Source: Apostichopus japonicus (Eukaryota; Echinodermata; Holothuroidea; Aspidochirotida; Stichopodidae). From it: a DNA stretch of 64,000 bases. Below are positions 24,197 to 36,375 of the stretch, one piece after another. Made by a program: the position numbers and the translations under genes. Position 1 is the first letter of the stretch. Every line of letters begins with the position of its first letter. The notes beneath the pieces are model-generated. The model worked only from the letters and a program-made list of their open reading frames with translations, searched no databases and was not told where the DNA came from. The stretch covers positions 41,856,611 through 41,920,610 of the forward strand of contig NC_092576.1 of the NCBI RefSeq assembly GCF_037975245.1, read 5' to 3'.

Positions 24197-24313
24197 CAGT
24201 TCGATACTTCTGTCCGATACTTTCGATAATACAGATTGATGACCAGCACTTCTCGCAAAAGCGATGGCATCTTTATGCGCATGGATATATAGAACTAAAG
24301 GAATGGCGTCAAC
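24197..24313 (-). CDS. Candidate upstream exon, unrecognised
   Basis: The minus strand reads TTCATTTCTCAACGCAG|GTTGACGCC...ATCGAACTG|GTAAGT, 117 bp, 39 codons, phase 0 to 0. It encodes VDAIPLVLYIHAHKDAIAFA then RSAGHQSVLSKVSDRSIEL. Both splice sites are strong and the length is close to type A exons, but the sequence does not match the family. Just upstream a 24-bp word (GGCGTCRACCTGCGTT) is repeated, so the acceptor itself is duplicated. It may belong to a different gene. Confidence 0.35.
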
Positions 24314-24399
24314 CTGCGTTGAGAAATGAATAAAATGGCGTCGACCTGCGTTAGTGTGCAACCGACACGTAGCTCTTATGGCATTTAACAATATTGAAC

Positions 24400-25860
24400 T
24401 TGTAAATTGTATAACGAGTTACTTTTGTGTTAAGATCGTGTGTCTTGTTTATCTTGTTCGTTTAGCCGTTGAACGTTTGTAAACTTGGCCTTTGTATATA
24501 CGCAACCAACATAAAAGGCATTCACCTACTTTCTATTACTTTAGCATTCCATACTATATCTTGCAGTAGAATAGCTGCGACTTGTAACAAAACACACTTA
24601 ATTGCACGTAAAGCTCTGTTACCACGACCAAGATATAGAAACTAAGTTATAATAAGAATTCATAAAGTTTGAATGGGCTGAGAGTTTGATAAAAAGGTTA
24701 ATGTCCTGCTTCACCATTACTACTAACAATTAAATGATAGCCAACTGATATTATTTGTGACAAATGTATTGTGGTGTGAAAAATATAATGACGGCTATCG
24801 GGATGACTGGAAGGGGGGAGATGGGGGGGTGAGAAAGCTAAATATGTTAATATAAATAATCAATTATTTGTAGTTTTTGCAGAGGAGACTCGTGGAAAAT
24901 GCGAGAATTTACTCTATAGGTAGAATGGGAATAAAGGAAGGGTTGAGTTTCACTGAATGTTTTACACACTTGGTGTTAAAGCATCCACGTTATTTCATTT
25001 TACGTTTTATATGACAGTTACTGTGGATACGGTATGTCATTAGCAGGACTATTCACCAAGGTTGTTTGTTATAAATTTAAAAATGTATAATGGAAGACAA
25101 GGAACAGGAGAGTTGGGAAAGAGGATCAATAGATACAACGATAATAAGTCACGGGAGCTGCAGTTTGGTATTGACTTTCCTTAGGTAGAGAATATTGTTA
25201 TTGCTGAGTGTGTATCAGACTACTATTTCTTCTACGAGGAAATGGAGGTTTGTAAATCGAATGTGTCTAACATAAAACTGTTTATGTAGATTAGTGGAAT
25301 TTAGCTAATTACACAGCACTGTAAATATCAATGAACCAAACATTGACTGTATGCATGACTACACACAGATGTTCGTAGAATTATGTACGGATTGCTTTAT
25401 TGTTCAAACTAGAGCAGCAACGTTACAGAAAGTCATGTAACATTCTGATTGAGAAGTTTGTTTTTTCTTTTACATAAGACATACTCGAGATAACGGTGTC
25501 AGTTCCTGCATTTCCATCTTATTGTCCCCTTGCCTTATGCTCCTTCTCAGCAGCCATAATTTGTTACAATGGTAAACATCTCTTTTGAAAACAAAATGAA
25601 TAAGCTTACAGATTAATTGATTTGTTTTTTATTCTCTCAATTAGGACGTAATATAAGTATGTTAGTTATTACTCTAACGTACCGCTGGAATCTTCAAGTG
25701 TCACTAGTTTGACTCTTGAAAACAACATAATCGTGTCCCGAACCGTATTTAAATGTTCCCCGCTATAGTGATACATTGAACGGCCTATATGGCTATATTG
25801 CCACCAGCGTCGATTATGGTTGTATCACAGTATTTGGTATATTGTTACCTTCTCAGAAAT
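24400..25860. other. Non-coding interval
   Basis: I see no exon or repeat structure beyond a short G-rich tract near 24811-24830. Confidence 0.4.
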
Positions 25861-25879
25861 GATTACATGTAAATTTATT

Positions 25880-26400
25880 AAAAGGTTGGGAACACGGTCG
25901 ATATTATCGCCGCACCCTGCGGGGTTGGCGCGGGGATGACTTTAATTCGGGTAGAATTTTCCCCGAGGCAACGCCTACGTATTGTAGATTTAGGGCTCGA
26001 AATTATACGTTTGGCCACGGACTTCGCAGGTACGTATCGTTATCATTTATGTAAACTTTAAGCTGGGATTTATGTGGATTTGTTTGTTATTAATTAAATA
26101 TTGGTCCTAATTTATCACCTTGCTACATTATTATTGGAGGTCACTGCGTTGACTTCATGTATTATTTATTTTGGTTTTTATAGGCACCTGCCCAAGTGGA
26201 GAAGGCAAAGGTTTTGTATTAAATGTATTAGTAGCTTAAAAATCAATGTATTTGTTTGTGTTTTATTTGTTCGGGTTGTCTTAACTTGTAGTTGCCACAC
26301 ATTCATCCTGACATAGGGTGGCCGACAGCGGCCCTATCGACACCACGGCCACTCGGCAAGTTGAAACCCCGTTGGGGCGCTACAAAATAAATACACAGAT
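25880..26400. mobile_element. GC-richer segment, possible LTR or element fragment
   Basis: Base composition changes sharply against the AT-rich surroundings: GCCGCACCCTGCGGGGTTGG at the left and GTTGGGGCGCTACAAAATAA at the right, with an AATAAA-like end. This resembles the regulatory end of a retroelement. I see no coding region, no paired terminus and no target duplication. Confidence 0.25.
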
Positions 26401-27579
26401 CTTTTGTCTTGATTTTACATCAGCTACCAGCTACCCGGTAATTGGTAGCTTGCTACATTCACACTCACACACATATATACACCCGTATCATCCACTTTAA
26501 ATATACTCCATTCAAGCATTCGCTCCGTGTCCAAGTCGCACATCCAAAGCCTTAACGATCTGACCATATTGCCCCCTGTTGGTTTTATAGAAAGATTAAG
26601 ATGTCTGATTAACACCTCTTCCATACGAAACGCCCATCTTTGTTCTAACTAAAAGAAGAGTTACATTTTATAACCTTTTTATCATCAAAGATTGTCTTCC
26701 TGCACCCCGTCAAACGGCACCAGTGTTTACTGAACATATGGTCTCTGTTAAAGGTCTTATAAACCAAGCATGAAGTAAGTTAACAATGGTACTCCATTTT
26801 TTAGCATATATATTTGCTCTTACTCGTTAATTTGTACTCGCACTCAAACTCTAAGATGTACAATACTACACAATTAAGCACACGTACCAGTGTACTCGTC
26901 CTAGTACGCACCAATGGGCATTACACTTGTATCTGTAATTAAGATGTTAGAATCGCACTGCAAGCCAGGTCTAGAAATATCAGGCGGCTAGCCAATGTCC
27001 TTTGCATGAAGAAGCAAATCAATTTATTGAGCCCGTATCAGTTGTAAGAAATTTAATTTTACACTTGAATCGATACGAATTTAAATGAAACCGTCTTGAC
27101 TCTACCAAAACAATAGGTACTTATACATTGTAAAATATTAACAGACACTCATTATACATTATATGGTATATCATAGATATCATACTTATTGTATTGAATT
27201 CAGTCGAATAAATGCCGTATACTGTTGTTTCGTGCTACCAGCACATGTACATAGCTTCTATGAAACACGCTGTATGCCATACAGAAGCACTTACCAAAGC
27301 GTCAAGGGTCAATGGTTACTTATGTAATACTGTTGAGATCAGAACTAAGTTCATTCCAAACGTATTGAGCAGCGGGAAAGTTCGAAAAACTAATGTATTC
27401 AATTGATTAAAAGTAATGTTTTACTAAAATGTAGATTTTTCCACATAAAATCAACAAGGAATTTCATTTTATGTGTTAGGGATCGCATTTCAGCAGTCAC
27501 AATATTAGCAGAAACTGATATGAAAAGTCAATACACCCCCTAGTGATGATTGAGTTAGTATATATCGATGAGAACCATG

Positions 27580-27960
27580 GACGTAGCTTTTGCATATTAC
27601 ATACAGTTCATGCAAGCCACAGACACACATCAGTACTCACCAAACTTTATATATTGCAAAACTTATATAAGAATCAACTACGTACGACCTTAGACTATAG
27701 TAATACACGTTAATCCACACAGATCTCAGTCTAAAACTTGAAAGGAATCAACAGACGACAATGGAACGCCACACATCAGCAGTCACCAATTACTAGTATA
27801 GCTTGGTCTCACAAGAGGAAAATTAACCGCCACACACCAGCAGTTACCAAACAATAATGCACAACCTGTTTTGGAATCCATTGCGACCTATAGACTATTG
27901 TAATACACGTTATTCAACACAGGAATCTAAAGAGGAAGTTAAACAATCCAACTATGGTAT
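27580..27960. repeat. Degenerate tandem repeat, unit about 200 bp
   Basis: Phrases such as GACCTTAGACTATAGTAATA (from about 27687) and GACCTATAGACTATTGTAAT (from about 27885), and CCACACATCAGCAGTCACCAA with CCACACACCAGCAGTTACCAA, recur in order. This indicates two diverged copies. Confidence 0.5.
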
Positions 27961-28139
27961 ATCGAATAACTAAAGACTAAAGAGATATTCTGGTTCCCAA
28001 CAATTAGAACAGAAAATAGATTACAGGATGTGGGTTGATTGAATGCAGCCTGCTTGAAGTGGTTATAAACCATGTTGGTCATATCATATTGAGCCTTTCT
28101 CAAACTCGAATTGTGTATATACTGAATTAATGGTAATAC

Positions 28140-28599
28140 TGTTACGCCCTGGGGTGTTCGGGATGCGTGTACCACGTATTTCGAACACGCCCACGGCTAC
28201 TAAGAATATGTTTCCCCGAGTTTTGCATAATTTACCATGCGATATGTTGCCCATTCACTCACCATTCCACTTACTTTTGTTATATTATGCAGGTCTCTCT
28301 CGCTCTCCCCGTCGTCTGCCATCACCAGCATTCCAGGCATTCGCTCTTTTATTACACCAGTTGCTCTGTTTAGCGTTTATACATTTGATTATCGCTTGTT
28401 CTCTATACCCTGTTTAATTAAGACGATGTTGTTTTTTAAGTATTTTGGAAGACTTAACTTATTTTGTTGAGGTTCGGGCAGAGAATTGGAGACCAGCGGT
28501 GAGCAGCACGGCTATTACAATAAAGTATTATTTAAAGGCAAGGTTGTTTCTTTATTTTAGAGAGCGGGTCCGGGAGTGAGGGCTGACTACGGGGTGACA
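28140..28599 (+). mobile_element. Candidate long terminal repeat (Ty3/gypsy-like)
   Basis: The segment starts TGTTACGCCC and ends GGGGTGACA, an imperfect inverted pair beginning TG and ending CA, 460 bp apart. An AATAAA at 28519-28524 lies about 75 bp before the end, as expected for an R-U5 region. The segment is GC-richer than its surroundings. TGTTACGCCC starts are common in gypsy LTRs (established knowledge). I find no second LTR, no target-site duplication and no gag or pol frame, so it is a solo or truncated copy at best. Confidence 0.4.
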
Positions 28600-29140
28600 T
28601 TTCCTATATTGTATTCTATAACTAATAACTTCCCGTCCTGGTTGGCTTCGTTCCATGTTATAGACACCGGAGGTAGGGTCAAATAAGGGAGGTATTGAAG
28701 AAATTAATCGGGGCGGGACCGCATTGGCCAGTTTTTGTTCAGTCCGCCGTTGGCGCCGTGCTGCCCACGCCCTGGTACGTAGTTTATTTGTTATTTAGTT
28801 AAATTGAATCTCTGCCCGTAGTTTGCTTCTATTTGTGTCCGGCAGAAAGACACTGCCTTATTTTTGTTAAGTGTATGTCTAAAGTTAATTAATTAAGTCG
28901 GCGCATGAGACTCATTTCTCTGACACTATATTCTTCTTTACTTTTGTGTATTGGTTCAAGCCTAGCATTAGTCTTCGCCCCCACCTTCCCCTGCCTTGAC
29001 ATCAGGTGGCCTCCAGCTGCCTGGTAACCCACGCTACCGCTCGTCCGAGGTACACAGGCTTTACAATATGATGTCGGTATCAGAGCTTGGTTAATACGGT
29101 AACTATCAGGGTACCATTGTAACATGCATGGAGCGTTATG
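28600..29140. other. GC-richer DNA next to the LTR candidate
   Basis: There is no reading frame of note. GGTATCAGAGCTTGG at about 29075 resembles an initiator-Met tRNA primer-binding site, but it lies some 475 bp past the proposed LTR end. It may be chance, or may mean the LTR is longer than I drew it. Confidence 0.3.
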
Positions 29141-29215
29141 GAGTGTTAGCTTTAGTGGTTAACGCCGGTGCCTTCCAATCATAATGTCACCGGTTCGAGA
29201 AACTCCAAGATTAAT
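29141..29215 (+). mobile_element. tRNA-like polymerase III promoter, probable SINE head or tRNA relic
   Basis: TAGCTTTAGTGG (29147-29158) resembles an A box and GGTTCGAGAAA (29192-29202) a B box, about 34 bp apart, as in tRNA genes and tRNA-derived SINEs. The text between them, GTTAACGCCGGTGCCTTCC, is tRNA-like. The B box lacks the final CC and no clean cloverleaf forms, so it is not an intact tRNA gene. Confidence 0.35.
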
Positions 29216-30257
29216 GTATGTCGTCCAGTTACAGAGTTGTTGACAATTCATAATCATGGACGTTAAATATGAATCTAAGAGACTGACTTCGGTCCCAGCT
29301 TGCAGCTTTGATAGGCCAATGAGGCCTTTTGCGAGTTCCTGCTTGCATGATGATCTAAAATACATACATACATCGTTGTAGGCATACATAGCCTTGGAAC
29401 CTGTATACACAGTGTTTTGTTATTTACCATTGGCTATATATTTTGTGGCGTTCCGAGCTCCTCTGCACAGTTAAGACTCATGTACCTTAAAGCAGCATTG
29501 TCAGGTCTCCGTGAAAGCGTTGCTAGCCTGTGAATTGGTTACCAAGGTAACTTGATGCCAAGCCAGGTCACAAATAAACTCAAGAAAGACTTTGCGCAAG
29601 AGAAATATATATTTTAAGAAAAGTCACCGAGGAGAGAACCTGGGCACGAAACCAAACTACCGAACAACTGATCCGCTCTCACCCCTAGTCCCCTTGCATC
29701 GGGACTGTGACTGTGTGATCATCGTCGGGTGTACATCACCATTCCCCTCGGAAGGAAACATATACTACACATGAACAGGCCGAAAAGAAATAAAAATGTG
29801 TCTAATCCGGTTTTTTGAAGGAACAATTCTGTATATTGCATTTCCTCACTCTGATATATATAGTACCCAATAGTAGAATACAACATATGAGGTTCAATCC
29901 CGTTTACTATGATCTAAACAACAACAAATCCCCCCCCCAAAAAAAAAAATATATATATATCCAAGGAAGAGGTTACAAATCTCCCTTCAGACCCTCTAAT
30001 ATACCGATTATTAACAGAATTCCATGTTTCCCTTCATCTCCCCTCTCCCCCTACCGCTCTAAAACGTCAATATTTAACATAGGGTAGAGCCTATATGGTG
30101 TCAATAAGAGTCATATAAACGCAATTATATTAAAAAGTAAGTTCCGTGTTCGGTCTTAGCAACATTTTGAATACAATTCAAGAGGAGGGTATCATCTTGG
30201 ACATTGAACGGACATTACAAAAAAGGTCCCACCCACTTGCTTAACATGAAACTCGTA

Positions 30258-30850
<593 letters not shown>

Positions 30851-30934
30851 GAAACATTCAAGTTTATTAGATCATTGCAATTTATTTAGATTATTTATCA
30901 GTTAAACTTTTTGTCTCTTTAAATGAAAATACAC

Positions 30935-31077
<143 letters not shown>

Positions 31078-31214
31078 GAACGTAGCCTGTGTATTTATTC
31101 GCATCATGAGTATTACATATGAAGGCCTACGTATGTACTATAAATATAGGAATGATGAATTACAAACAGTGGTTGTAGTATTTTCTGAGGGCGTTTCTTC
31201 GCGTTGTTACCATT

Positions 31215-32212
31215 CCATGTCCGTTCTATAAGTGCAATCAATATAAATCATAATAATAATTACATTTATAATTCGCATTATTGCAGATGCCTTCGTGCGC
31301 CAATATCAAAACAAACATATCAACGAGAAAAGAACGAGAAAACAACAAAAACAGTGATCAAAAAGATAACCAAACAGGTGAATATTGAGCATCGTTTTAA
31401 AATTGCTAACAGATGGAACTTGGGGGATTTTCATGGAATTTTATTCCACAAATATGAGGCAGCGTACTGAAAACTACGTTCACCATAACATTTAGTGCGT
31501 GGATCTACTGTAAAATAAAGTAACACATTGTTAGAAGAGCGCACTGAACGAGTTGGTTCATAAAGCGTAATAAGTTTCTGTAAGTACGAAGGAGACAAGC
31601 CACATGTTTCTTTGTGAGTAGGGAGAAGCATTTTGAACGCGAGAGCTAATCGACAACCAGTGCAGAGACTTTAGGATCGGGGTGATATGTTGGAAACGTG
31701 GAGTCAAACTAATAAGACGGGCTGCTGTATTTTGTACATGCTGTACTTTAGACAAATCAGGATCATGAATACCATAGAGAATATAATTATTATATTCCAG
31801 CCGAGATGTCATGTAATCATGAACACGTGTTTGCGTAGTATCGCTAGTTAAGTAGCGACGGATTTTTTTTCCAATGTTACAGATTGCCATGATAAAACTT
31901 TTGCAGATCATATCGATCTGCTTTGACATGGAAAGTGAAAAATCCATCTTCACACCAAGATTCCTTACTTGCCCAGATGTATTTCTAACAGAATGATTAA
32001 TAGTGGTGGCAGGAGCAGGAAGATAATCCTTTGCAAATTTTGAACGAAAGTGTTCAAATTCAGTTTTGGAGTCGTTAAGAGCAAGATTATTTGAGCGACA
32101 CCAGGATTTAACATCTCTGAGGCATGGTTGCATTTTTTCAATGACCAGCTGACAATCAGCAGGGTCAAAGGTCAAGATCAACTGTGTGTTATTCTGACCA
32201 TATGTAGACTAT
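31215..32212 (-). mobile_element. 5'-truncated, frameshifted LINE (CR1/L2-type reverse transcriptase end)
   Basis: The minus-strand frame from 32181 reads ILTFDPADCQ..., CLRDVKSWCRSNNLALNDSK, VRNLGVKMDFSLSMSKQIDM, ...TSRLEYNNYILYGI, VQNTAARLISLTPRFQHITP and LKSLHWLSI. This is the thumb and C-terminal region of non-LTR reverse transcriptases. About residue 190 the frame is lost and continues at 31631-31431 (SLRSS-like VRSSN, YGERSFQYAASYLWNKIP). A further shift leads to VSNFKTMLNIHLF. The catalytic YADD box that should precede LTFDP is gone: only TYGQNNTQL remains. The element is cut off just upstream, beyond an in-frame stop. The AT-rich tail with TATAAATGTAATTATTATTA is typical of CR1/L2 3' ends. 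It is dead. Confidence 0.85.
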
Positions 32213-32219
32213 ACAGCTA

Positions 32220-35200
32220 ACACCAGGGGCGGCAATTATAAAGCTTGCAAGGGGCGCTAAAAAGGGTAGAACGTAACAGACCCCTGGGGTACTCAAAGCT
32301 GGACATGACATTTTTAATGACCACCGACTGTCAAGTGGGGTGGATGAGGAGGCGGGGAGGGGGAGGAGGAACGACGAAGGAATGGACTAGAAGGATATAC
32401 GTTGCATAACGGTAGCACACCGCCTTCACTCCCATTAATGCTACACCTGTGAAACTATACAAAATGCTTTCATTGCATGACTTAAGGGTCAAGTTATTTG
32501 TGTGTTGACACGTGGTTTAATTAGTTAAATGAACAAATTCACTGTCTCTCAAAGAGTCACACATCTTAGTAACACCACTTATAGCAATATACGTTTGTCT
32601 GAACGACACGACATTTTACAACCAGTTAGGAAGCACACAGGGGAGATGAGCAGGGTGTGGGGGGAATTCAAAATCTCTCCTTTTCTGACTGCTATTGTTT
32701 TATTCAATGGGTTTGAATCTTCACGGAAGTTGAAGTACGACTAGTGACGAATCAATACTTTTGTAAAGGAGAGGTGCAGCCAGGGATCTGGGATCTACTC
32801 CAATGTAACGGTTATAGGTGCCCTCTCCCATCCCCCACCCATCAGGTGCATTTATTCAAACCATAAATTAGTTATATATTAATATAAACCCGATATTATG
32901 ATAAGTAATAGTTTGTGTGAGGTTGAAAAGGGGTGGGCAGGTGGGTGGGGGGGGGGAGTGCACCATTAGTTGTGAACTAATTTTCCCCGACTGAATATTA
33001 AAATTCCCGACTGCCAAAGTTTTCTCAAATTTCATGTTCCCGTTACAATTTTTAATGACAATTTACATTTCACATTTAACTTCTCAAAGACACATTACAT
33101 AGGCTTAGAATATTGGCTAGGAACACAGATATAACTTTAACCCCCCCCCCCCCCCCTCCAACAATAACTTGAGGATGAAAATGTGTCAACATGTTTATAC
33201 ATAGCCATAAATGTAATGGTATAGCCAAGTTATGTTTATTTTTGATATAGCACCATTTAATTTGTATCTAATCCCCAGGCCCAAAAGAAAACTTTCACAA
33301 AGGGGGTGGGAACCCCTACCACTGAAACCTCTCTCCATAGAACGATAATCCAATAAAGCTACATGTGTGATAAATATTGGATACGTCAATGCCCTCTCTC
33401 TCAAAATATTGATAAAACTGTACGTTTGTACTAACAAACTTGTTCGTACCTCCACGTGCGACGATATGGAAGGCAAGTTGCCATAGTTATTCCTACGTGT
33501 AAGATATATATTGTCAGCTACGTCATAAGAGTGAATCATAATTCATGACTTATTAATAGATATAACATCCCTTACCGAAGAATGCCTTGAAAGCTTCCTC
33601 ACGATATCGTGTCAACAAAGTGTTACAAAAATGAATAACAACTTCACAGATGATTTACTTTACTTTTATTAGCAGTTTGACGTACAATGAAACACCGTCG
33701 TTGGTGGAATAAAGTTTGCATATATAACCATCACATGTTCACTTTCCACCGATCAGAGTGCCATGGTACTTAATTTGGCTATCTCTAAATATGACAGCCG
33801 ATCATATAATATCCTAACAAGCGGTTCTAGGAAACCAGTCAAAGCCAAAGGTAATTAAAATTTACAGATAAGGCTATAATACAAATCACATACAATCACA
33901 TAGTAATATTTGTTGTTAAATGTTTCTACGCAACAAATAATGGCTATATTACAGAAGCGTTGAGGTTTCGATAAACCCCTCACAAAATTTGCCCTTCTTA
34001 GTTTTAAGTATAAATATGCACAATACATAAAAAAGATAAAAACAAAACTGTATGTTGAAGTCCCAATACCTGACTTGATGACGAATTTAAGAAAACAACT
34101 TCTGAAGTAGATTCAATGTTGTTATTCTACATGCACTCTGACCAGAGGGTTAATAGAGAAAAGCTGAAAACAATTTTTTTTTCTGTTACCCTTATGGCGA
34201 TATACCGTAAACTCACTGCGACCGCCCATGTCAGCATGTTTATTACACTAGGCCTAGCTGTCGTAACAAAACAGAGAGGTTTGATTGCCGCATGGTCTGG
34301 TAGGCGAAGCTTAAACATTTTGATTGAAGTTTGTAAAATCTACAGACTCGTTAAAGGTCAGGCTAATTTTATTCAGCTCAAAACTTTTAATCACAGATAA
34401 CTCAATGCAAAAAAGGAAGAATATTGATATAAAAATTGCATATAACGGTGTCATTTTCACTGCGCTTTTAGTGCAGTAAGCTGGAAAGGTCGAATTTCAA
34501 ATTTGGCAAACAAGTAATGATACTTTAACTTTGCTCATTAGTTTGTCCTAATTATAACATAATTCTAGTTTTCCAAGAGATGAGATGACATGCGTCAGTG
34601 TGGACATTCGATGACGCAAATAAATCTCTATATCCTCTCTACCATATGCATTATCTCCATTCACATACTGACACTATCCATAACCACTCACGCATCGATT
34701 CTTGTTATAGAATCACTATATTTACCATGACAACATATGTACCTCTAAATTAATTACCACGGAGGTAAACTACATAAATACTGTTAGATCAGTGTTCATT
34801 CTTTCAAGATTCCTGGTTTCATGATGGGTGGTGTTTGTACTTATGTGACACCCGCAGTTACACATTGGAAACGTGAAAGTAACATGTTTCTAATACTACC
34901 ACGAACCTTAGCTTTATCTACAGTGATACGTAACCTTCTTTCAAACTGTACCTATGTCACAATGTGAAATCTCAAAACTGAGTCAACCAAACTCATCAAT
35001 ATTCCATTTCTTTTTAATTACTCCATCAAGTACAATTTGTTTTTTGTTTCAAATAATATTTTCATCTTTCGGGGATAACTTATTGATAAGTATAAATGGT
35101 TCCTTCTTTATAATTGGCAGAAGACATATCCATGAAGTGATACAAGAAGAAATTGCTTAACAAAATAAATAAATTTGAAAATCTCAGCATAAAATCGAGT

Positions 35201-36375
35201 GAGTTAAAAACAAGTATGAAGATTTAAACTGAACTACATAACTAAAAGTCCCCTGAGCATGAAATGTAAACAAATATGGACACATAGTATATGAAAACAG
35301 CGATGGTGTTTAAAGCTAAGTAAAAGATTTAAAGAGGACGATGGCCAATGTTGTAACAACGTCACAATTATATATAGAGACCCGAATTCCCTTTGAAGTT
35401 TCCCAGTACACTCCCAACTTGTTTTCTGTGCACCTCGGGCATGCAATTTTCGATGAACTGAGTGGTGTATCATAACTCCAGCGGGATCAGAACGGGTTGT
35501 CTTCAGGAACATGTACTTGCTCTAATTCCTCTACCACGATCCAGCCTTCTACATGACAAAGGAGAATAAAAATCATGCAAACAGAATGCTTGTTATTAGG
35601 CCTAGTCATTTACATTATTATTGTTTCATTTTCTTGTTCAGGGCGGGGATAATATTTTTTTTTCAGAATTGTTTAAATATTATGATACTTTTTAAATGTG
35701 GATGTATAAGAGTGGAAGTTTAATAAAACGGAATAATGTTTACTAATAAGTTACTGCTTTTTCTCCTCTAAACATTAAAAGTTATTCAATCAGAATGCGT
35801 GGATATTAGGCCTAGTAAGTTTACAATGTTTGTTTTGGCGAAGCGGGAGGGGGACTTGGATAATCATTACTGTTAGGTAATTAGATGTATATGGGTGGGA
35901 ATGATAATTAAAAGCATGCGATCCTTACCATAAATGATAAACATAATATTTAGTATGGAATGTATTAATTTAATGTGATATTTCTGCTGGATGATTAAAT
36001 ATTCTTGTTTGCTAAATTACTTTCAGTTGCTCATCAGATAATTATAGATATATGTGTTTATTTTTCAATTTAACTTAAGTAACTGAATGCTTAATTGTCT
36101 GTTATAGATATATGATTGATTACTATCAATTTACCACACTCATTGGATGATGATAAGTTCGTGTTCAGTTTGCCATTTAAACCAATATGTTAATACTTGT
36201 TTAGTTATGTTTGTTTCTCTTCATGACATTAAATCCCTCACTGTGTACTACATTGGGACTTGAATGGGGCTTGTGGAATAAGTTACACTTTATTTTTCAA
36301 ATATTTTTATACATATTATGTCAACCCAATCCATTTATAGCATATTTAAAAATGATTACTTACTACATACTTTAA
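32220..36375. other. Non-coding interval
   Basis: No frame here has family resemblance or paired splice sites. It contains poly(G) near 32945, poly(C) near 33141-33157 and TAGGCCTAG words near 34250, 35600 and 35808. The 92-residue minus-strand frame at 35234-35512 and the 94-residue plus-strand frame at 34116-34400 are not recognisable. Confidence 0.4.

Noticed and set aside
26424-26624. Minus-strand text DDTGVYMC, which looks like the end of an immunoglobulin domain
   Set aside because: The match falls in a GT/TA microsatellite-like stretch, and the preceding residues do not give a B-strand cysteine and tryptophan at proper spacing.
29141-29215. Intact tRNA gene
   Set aside because: The A and B boxes are recognisable, but the B box is incomplete and I could not form acceptor and anticodon stems.
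20340-29935. Shared text between 20340-20505 and 29440-29935 as part of the LRR gene duplication
   Set aside because: The two copies lie in the same orientation while the duplicated exon is inverted, so they are more likely an independent dispersed repeat.
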